Shown in pieces: positions 58,901 through 64,000 of a stretch of DNA of 64,000 bases. The notes beneath the pieces were generated by a model, which was not told the DNA's origin, searched no databases, and saw only the letters and a list, made by a program, of their open reading frames with translations. This DNA comes from Triglochin maritima (lineage: Eukaryota; Streptophyta; Magnoliopsida; Alismatales; Juncaginaceae). A program made the position numbers and the translations under genes. The number at the start of each line of letters is the position of its first letter. The first letter of the stretch is position 1. Where the stretch lies: positions 48,952,053-49,016,052 of the forward strand of contig OY821775.1 in assembly GCA_963682175.1 (NCBI GenBank), written 5' to 3'.

Positions 58901-60397
58901 AAAAGCTCTGCAACCCTGCTGCAACAACTTCTGTGCCCTCACTGCTGATACAATCACTCTGCCTCCTCTATCTTTCGCCCCCCTGATCAACACATCAGGT
59001 AGACCCTTCCTCGGGATCAGAATCTTCTTCTCCCGGCACAAAACTCGCACATCGTACTGGGACAGCCAATCCATCCCCAGTATGACGTCGAAGTCCTCCA
59101 TCGGCAACAAGATCAGGTCAGCCGGAAACTCCTGATCTCCCGAAACAATCGTGGCGCCGGGGAGGAAGCTCCCCACAATGCCCACCAGACCCAAGGGTGT
59201 GCTGACTTCCAACGTGGCAGTCAACATCGCAGGGGTACGGCCCAACACGCTCGCAAATCGCTCCGAGATGAACGAGTGTGTGGCCCCACAGTCAAACAGC
59301 ACTCTCGCACTCAACCCAGCAACAAAGAGCGTACCTTCCACCACCGTGCTGGCGTCTCTCGCCTCATCCGCCTGGATGGTAAAGACTCGACCGGTCCTCT
59401 GACCCTGCTGTCGCTGCGGCACAAAAGGTCGGCGACCTCCGCCTCTGCCACCTGCCGGCTGTCCCGACTGCCTGCTGGACCCACCTGGCCCACTCGGACA
59501 ATCTCTCACAAAATGGCCCGGCTTGCCACACCCGTGGCACACTCCGTGACCCCAACACTCACCAGAGTGAACTCTGCCACACCCTCTGCACGCCTCAGGC
59601 TGGCGCGATCCACCTCCTCCGATCCGGGGCCTCTTGCCCGGGTTCCCTGCTAATGGAGCACCCGGACGTCCACTGACCTTCCCCGGTGCTCTCCTGGCCT
59701 CAGCATAATTCTGCTGGTAATCCTGATCAATGAGCGTCGCGAACCGCACAGCATCAGCCAACGTCTGCGGCATACTGTAGGTCACCTGAGTACGGAGGTG
59801 CTTCCTCAGCCCCCGTATGAACTTCCTCGCCCTCTGCAGCGGCGTCACACAGATCTCCGGACAGTAACGCTCCAGCGCGTTGAACCTCCGGGTATACTCA
59901 GCCAGGGTCGCCTCTCCCTGCTCGAGAGCCATAAACTCCTCTCTCCTCCCGTCTCTGACATGCTCGGGGAAATACTGCTCATTGAACTCCCGTAGGAATT
60001 CCTCCCAACTGACATCAGTCCTGCCCTCAAATACCACTGCAGATGTGGTCCTCCACCAGTTGGACGCGTCTCCTCCCAACACATAAGCTGCCAAGCCTGT
60101 CTGCCTCTCAGGCGGGCACTCAATCGCCTGCAGGATCTCCTGAATCTTCAGGACCCAATCCTCCGCGGCCTCAGACTCTCCTCTACCGTCAAAGGTAGGC
60201 AGGTGTTGTCTCATAAAGCGGTTGAGCATCGCTCCTACCGCTGCTGGCTCTCCTCTGCCTGACTGGCGATCCAACATCGCTCCCAGTCGCCCCACTGTGT
60301 CATAGAGCATCCGCCGCTCCTCTGCCCAGTCCGAGCCCCCAGTCTCATCGCTGGTGCTACGGTCCCGTGGGGGAGGTCTCACGCGTCTCGGAGGCAT
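55949..60397 (-). CDS. Gypsy gag-pol polyprotein, uninterrupted, integrase first catalytic Asp replaced
   Basis: 1482 residues in one frame, without stops. Order: gag (from [20 protein letters not shown]); a CCHC knuckle ([14 protein letters not shown]); a protease with [11 protein letters not shown]; reverse transcriptase with [15 protein letters not shown] and the catalytic FVDDILIYS; RNase H ([17 protein letters not shown]); integrase with an HHCC zinc finger (ending CLICQQVK) and a core with [15 protein letters not shown] and TDGQSER; then a chromodomain-like tail ([20 protein letters not shown]). In the integrase core the position before FVTGLP, normally the first Asp of the DDE triad in this family, is Tyr (codon at 56996-56998). 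All other motifs look intact. This copy could therefore be transcribed and reverse-transcribed, but its own integrase is probably inactive. Confidence 0.93.
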   Translation of the reverse strand: MPPRRVRPPPRDRSTSDETGGSDWAEERRMLYDTVGRLGAMLDRQSGRGEPAAVGAMLNRFMRQHLPTFDGRGESEAAEDWVLKIQEILQAIECPPERQTGLAAYVLGGDASNWWRTTSAVVFEGRTDVSWEEFLREFNEQYFPEHVRDGRREEFMALEQGEATLAEYTRRFNALERYCPEICVTPLQRARKFIRGLRKHLRTQVTYSMPQTLADAVRFATLIDQDYQQNYAEARRAPGKVSGRPGAPLAGNPGKRPRIGGGGSRQPEACRGCGRVHSGECWGHGVCHGCGKPGHFVRDCPSGPGGSSRQSGQPAGGRGGGRRPFVPQRQQGQRTGRVFTIQADEARDASTVVEGTLFVAGLSARVLFDCGATHSFISERFASVLGRTPAMLTATLEVSTPLGLVGIVGSFLPGATIVSGDQEFPADLILLPMEDFDVILGMDWLSQYDVRVLCREKKILIPRKGLPDVLIRGAKDRGGRVIVSAVRAQKLLQQGCRAFVATLVVPDPEAERLEDIEIVREFPDVFADDITGLPPHREIEFGIDLVAGTTPQSKAPYRMAPAELVELKRQLQDLMDTGFIRPSVSPWGAPVLFVKKKDGSLRMCIDYRMLNKVTVRNRYPLPRIEDLFDQLQSAQVFSKIDLRSGYHQLRIREADVQKTAFRTRYGHYEFLVMPFGLTNAPAAFMDLMNRTFSQYLDRFVIVFVDDILIYSPDVEQHREHLRVVLGILRDHQLYAKLSKCEFWLSSVAFLGHIVSGDGISVDPAKVEAVTQWRAPTCVAEIRSFVGLAGYYRRFIQDFSRLASPLTALTRKGVEFVWSQKCEDSFQELKSRLTTAPVLTLPSGSGGFVIYSDTSGVGLGCVLMQHGQVVAYASRQLKVHERNYPTHDLELAAVVHALKTWRHYLYGERFEVFTDHQSLKYLFSQKELNMRQRRWLELIKDYDFTISYHPGKANSVADALSRKVEVTAAGLCIEEWKLLEALTEWRPFTDESRGAVIAGLRVEPQLVSSIVQAQSTDDELAGLLQLAARDGSDFSVGVDGGLRFRGRVWVPKGGDLRQDILEEAHRSRYSIHPGSTKMYRDLQRNFWWKKMKTEIAEFVGRCLICQQVKIEHQRPAGPMQRIELPEWKWEHVTMYFVTGLPKTRGFHDAIWVIVDRLTKSAHFLAIRTTLPLEGLAKLYIEEIVSLHGVPVSIISDRDPRFTSRFWGSLQQALGTRLKFSTTFHPQTDGQSERTIQTLEDMLRACTLDWAGHWDEHLPLIEFAYNNSYHSSIGMAPYEALYGRPCRSPVCWSDVGERQLVGPEIVQMYAEKVDVIRQRLATAQSRQKSYADRRRRELRFEAGDHVFLRISPSRGVMRFGKKGKLSPRYVGLFEILDRVGEVAYRVALPPQFSGLHNVFHVSMLRKYVADPSHVIQLEVPEIRQDLSLEERPVEIVDRMEHQLRRRTIPMVKVRWQHHSEREATWEIEEEVRKEFPELFGELQF

Positions 60398-60497
60398 CTA
60401 CACACAAGAACAGCACACATCAAAACCATGAATGCATGAACTAATGCAGACTCTACAACTCTAAGGGTGGTTTCTTTGGATAAAAACACTGGAACCG

Positions 60498-60513
60498 ACC
60501 GCTCTGATACCAA
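60498..60513 (-). other. Primer-binding site (initiator Met tRNA)
   Basis: The minus strand reads TGGTATCAGAGCGGTC two to three bases inside the 5' LTR. This is the classical plant iMet-tRNA complementary site for reverse-transcription priming. Confidence 0.92.
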
Positions 60514-60515
60514 GT

Positions 60516-62721
60516 TGTAACATCCTCAAAACATCGGAAAATTTAAAATTTTATACACTCAATCAACAGAGGATATTACGCAATAAAAGAACACAGGTGC
60601 ACCGACATATATCATATATATATATATATGTGAATATCAGAGTATACAAAAGTTGTGATTACATCAAAAGCATATACAAGGAAACAGTAATCACACGACC
60701 TCAACTGAGAGAAAGCTGGATCCGGTAGCGGTGCTCCTCTCCTCGGTCACCACCCCCTAATGTCGATCACGGCCTGAAAGTAAACATGCAACAATGCCTG
60801 AGTTTCCAGAAGAAAACTCCGTATGCCAAACTCTATATGTATGAAATAAAAGCATCCTAGCATGCAATTCTACTCAAAAGAAAAGCATCACAACACGCCC
60901 AACACCAGGGCTCTCAACTCCATCACAGGACACACCACCGGTACGGGGCTCCAGGTCTAATCTCAACCAACCGCCGCACCCACACAGTCACGGGGCTCCA
61001 GGTCTAATCTCAACCAACCGCCGCGACTCACACACGTCGCCAAGCTGGACTCCAGGTCTATTTTCAACCAACCACAGCTACCACGACACGACCAAGGGCT
61101 CCAGGTCTATTTTCAACCAACCCAAACGTATAAGGGCTCCAGGTCTATTTTCAACCAACCCGAACGCACTATGGAGCTCCAGGTCTATTTTCAACCAACT
61201 CCGTACAGACTAGCTGGGCTCCAGGTCTATTTTCAACCAACCACAACTCTCACACGGTTACGGGGCTCCAGGTCTATTTTCAACCAACCACCGCAACCCA
61301 CGTGCACCTAGCACACTTGCCGGAAGAACATCGGCACCACGACTCGTCCTACATGGACAACCACGACCACAGCACCTCCATAGTGCAAAACAGGACACAA
61401 ACGGTCGACCGAACCAAAAGTCCCGGTCGACCGAATCAAGCAAATACAGGGCAATCCACTTCGATCGGCACTCCATCGGTCGACCGATTCCCAACACCAC
61501 ACTCGTTCGGTCGAACCCAAATCAAGGGACGGTCGACCGTTTAGATTGTCAACTCCCGGTCCAACGAACAAAACGACCAATCGGTCGACCGAAAGTCACC
61601 AGGGAACAAATCCCACAACTCCACAACGAATTCGGTCGAACGCCGAACACACCTCGGTCGACCGAATCTGTCCAGGGAATAATCCCTCACAAACGCCACG
61701 AATCCGGTTGAACGCCGAGCTCACCTCGGTCGACCGAATTCCACCAGAGCGTTCCCCACGCTCAGCACACAAGTCCGGTCGACCGAAACCACATTCGGTC
61801 GAACCGACCACAAGTCCACTTAAGTCACGATCGGACGAGATCAAAGGGCGGTCGACCGTTTATATAGTCTACGCCCCCCAACCGACTTAAGACAGTGCAC
61901 ACGGTCGACCGGCAAAGGGGACCCGGTCGACCGAATTCCACCAGACTTGCCTCCTATGCACAATCGGTCGACCGCCCCACAGGCATCGTTCGACCGATTT
62001 GAGGCAGAGCCCGAATTCTCTTCACGAATGGTCGACCGTTTGCACCAACCGGTCGACCGATCAGGCAGTGAAATCTGCTGCACATTTACTCGCGACGAGC
62101 CAATCGGCCTACCGTCGACTTCCAATTACTCACGGTGATTAAGTGAGCTAGCTTGATATACCTAAAGGTCTGAAGAGACCCTTGAAGAACCACGACGACG
62201 CCTCCACGAGCACGTCTCCCCAAAAAACGATCCGTCGACGAACCTCGCGTCCAAACGACGATCAACCGCCTCCTCGACGATCCACAACAACAAATCCACC
62301 TCCGGCAACCTCCACCGAACAACCACAACCACCAAAACCCGAGTGAGGTCAAGAGAGGGAAACCAAAATAAGCCGGAAACGAGCCGAGAGAGTAACACTC
62401 ACCTCAACCACCAACTCCCCGAAGCCGCTCCTCACCTTGCCGGAGATCTCCACTCGCCGGAGCAGCACAGCAGAAGAGGGAGAGAGAATGCGCGAGTGAG
62501 AGAGAGGGAGAGCAACGAGAGAGAGAGAGGATTTCCCCCCAAATACTCCTCCAAACCAATCCAAGCCATCCATTCCATCTCCTCTCAATCTCAACCACTC
62601 ATCCAATCCAACACATCTAAGCCCTCCATCCATCTCCTCTCAATCTCAACCATCCATCTCTAATCACCACCTAATCAACCACAAAACACAATTAGGATTA
62701 GGATTAGGCTAAAATCCTACA
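60516..62721 (-). repeat. 5' LTR of gypsy element (2206 bp)
   Basis: It aligns with 53636-55915 over its whole length. By eye I count about 33 substitutions, mostly transitions. The 74-bp length difference is fully explained by four indels: 47 bp (one CTCCAGGTCT unit), 23 bp (between two GTCGACCGA sites) and 2 bp each in the (AT)n and (GA)n tracts. The promoter should lie here, firing toward lower coordinates, away from the ketoacyl-CoA synthase gene. Confidence 0.95.
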
Positions 62722-62726
62722 AATGT
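62722..62726. repeat. Target-site duplication, right, of gypsy element
   Basis: AATGT, identical to 53631-53635. Confidence 0.93.
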
Positions 62727-62837
62727 AGTAAACTGTTAGGGTCCCATCGTATCATGGTTGGAGGGTTGGTCCATGAAACTAGTTGAGAGCATTCAATGCT
62801 AAATGACCATACCATCAAACCTTAGTTTTCATTACTC

Positions 62838-63557
62838 GTGCATCTATCCCAACTACCAATCAGAAGAAAAAAACTTTATATACCCCTCATTCTTCTCTCA
62901 TTTCTCACCACCACCTTGCATCTTTCTTATCCTTCTTCACCATTGTTTCCAAACGTAACAACCACCTTAATTAGTAGTCTTATGGAGCCAATTATTGGAA
63001 TCATGTCTAAATTCTTCTGTGTTGTAGACCCTGGCATTGCGATGGTATGCTCGAGCATTGCATTGCTAACCTTAACCCTTTTTTTGACATCCAAACCTCG
63101 AGTCTACCTTGTGGACTTCTCGTGCTATCGCCCTCCCGAATTTCACAAGCGCACTCGCGAATTCCTTATTGGACAAGCCGTTTCGACGAAAGCCTTCAAT
63201 GAAGGGAGCATCACGTTCATGAAGAAGATGCTAGAGAGGTCAGGAATAGGTCAGGAGTCGTATGTTCCGGCTAGTATAATTCAAGTGCCCCATCAACCCT
63301 GCATGAAAGACGCACGAGAGGAAGCCAAGCAAGTGGTTTTTGGAGCTGTAGACGAACTACTAGAGAAATCTAGGGTTCGAGTCGAGGATATTGGGATACT
63401 TGTAGTGAATTGTAGCTTATTCGGGCCCTCACCCTCGCTTGCTTCCATGATTGTTAACCATTATAAGCTTAGGGAGGACGTCATTAGCCATAATCTTGGA
63501 GGGATGGGTTGCAGTGCTGGTCTCATTTCCATTGATCTAGCAAACCAACTTCTACAG
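62838..63557 (+). CDS. 3-ketoacyl-CoA synthase (FAE1/KCS type), first exon; gene continues beyond the window
   Basis: 240 codons up to a donor at 63558 (LANQLLQ|gtatat). Two hydrophobic N-terminal segments (KLYIPLILLSFLTTTLHL and GIAMVCSSIALLTLTLFL) fit the two membrane helices of plant KCS enzymes. Then come VYLVDFSCYRPP, the FAE1/CUT1 domain (FMKKMLERSGIGQESYVP) and the thiolase-like active site NLGGMGCSAGLISIDLA, with the catalytic Cys codon at 63510-63512. The His and Asn of the triad should be in the missing exon(s). KCS enzymes sit in the ER and condense malonyl-CoA with fatty acyl-CoA for waxes, suberin or sphingolipids; substrate length cannot be told here. I take the first ATG because it retains both helices; the ATG at 62983 would keep only the second. 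The gypsy 5' LTR ends 116 bp upstream. Confidence 0.9.
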
Positions 63558-64000
63558 GTATATATGTGTTTGTGCGTTGTTTTTACATATGTATCGTAAT
63601 TAAAAACTATGCTAAAAATATAGTTGAAAAGTACAAAACCAAGGTTAGTTTGATTAATATTGAATTTATTTTTGTCCCAAAAAAGAAGTGGAATCCAATT
63701 TTTTTAAGGTCATATCCTATAATATCGTACACCATTATGCATGGCACATCTATTACCCAAACTATGCTATTTTTATACCACGTATTTGGGTTTTAACCAC
63801 GACAAAATATAAATATGTTTTTACTTAGTACTGTATATATAGCAGTAAAAATGAGTGTCACGTAGTTTTTGAGTGAGAAAGTAGTACAAAACATAAACCT
63901 TGATTTTTGAGTACGTGCTTAACTCCAACTTGGTTTTTCTAGAAACCTAACTAGAATTTTCATTAATGTCTTAATGACCCGATAACATAGTAATTGTAGA
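63558..64000 (+). other. Start of KCS intron 1
   Basis: AT-rich sequence with stops in the KCS frame. No acceptor followed by recognisable KCS sequence appears before the window ends. Confidence 0.6.

Larger units (their letters stand above)
53636..62721 (-). mobile_element. Full-length Ty3/gypsy chromovirus-type LTR retrotransposon (Tekay/Del-like)
   Basis: A 9086-bp element on the minus strand, with LTRs at 53636-55915 (3') and 60516-62721 (5'), TG...CA ends and the 5-bp duplication AATGT. A primer-binding site complementary to initiator-Met tRNA (TGGTATCAGAGC) sits just inside the 5' LTR, and a purine tract just inside the 3' LTR. A single polyprotein of 1482 residues spans most of the interior. 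A chromodomain-like C-terminus and the general layout point to the Tekay/Del group; that placement is inferred by eye. Confidence 0.95.

Noticed and set aside
59285..59293. Gypsy protease motif reads Asp-Cys-Gly instead of Asp-Ser/Thr-Gly, possibly inactivating
   Set aside because: Cys at this position is common in plant gypsy proteases (DCGATH-type), so I do not count it as a break.
55937..60123. Plus-strand open frames across the gypsy interior
   Set aside because: Antisense shadows of the continuous 1482-codon polyprotein.

Overview
This is nuclear DNA from a flowering plant. The genes have GT-AG introns, two encode plastid proteins, and the spaces between genes are AT-rich and full of plant transposons. 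The gene set fits a eudicot, but I cannot name the species. I recognise six host genes. They are a ferredoxin C1 gene (622-1008, +), an IDM1-like PHD finger/acetyltransferase gene (6888-12444, +, 8 exons), a MET1-type PDZ/TPR thylakoid protein gene (14713-17947, -, 7 exons), a YTH-domain m6A reader gene of the ECT family (19528-23500, +, 9 exons), a GPI-anchored GH17 beta-1,3-glucanase gene (30899-34663, -, 2 exons), and the first exon of a 3-ketoacyl-CoA synthase gene (62838-63557, +) that runs out of the window. They act in unrelated processes (plastid redox, chromatin, PSII assembly, mRNA reading, cell wall, wax and very-long-chain lipids) and form no operon-like unit.

The rest is largely mobile DNA of different ages. 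There is a solo LTR at 2100-4116 with a 5-bp target duplication. A Mutator-like element (MULE) lies at 25305-29765, with near-identical long terminal inverted repeats and an 8-bp duplication; it carries a broken transposase gene and, facing it, a truncated plant-mobile-domain (PMD) gene. A second, MULE-like element with long inverted repeats and internal tandem arrays spans about 47980-51595. A full-length Ty3/gypsy chromovirus-type retrotransposon lies at 53636-62721 on the minus strand, with a 5-bp duplication, an iMet primer-binding site, two LTRs differing by about 1.5 %, and one uninterrupted 1482-residue polyprotein. Small elements include a 300-bp hAT MITE with a perfect 8-bp duplication, three copies of a ~200-bp MITE, several other inverted-repeat elements, and tRNA-derived SINEs.

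The most interesting points are: the MULE in which transposase and PMD genes have been joined by a deletion that removed the ends of both; the tandemly duplicated leader exon-intron units in the same MULE; a retrotransposon polyprotein that is intact in length but lacks the first catalytic aspartate of the integrase; LTRs packed with a 10-bp palindrome; about 17 copies of a 13-residue charged repeat in the IDM1-like protein; and insertions sitting within about 50 and 120 bp of the start codons of the ferredoxin and ketoacyl-CoA synthase genes. I did not find a wholly new system that I could defend.
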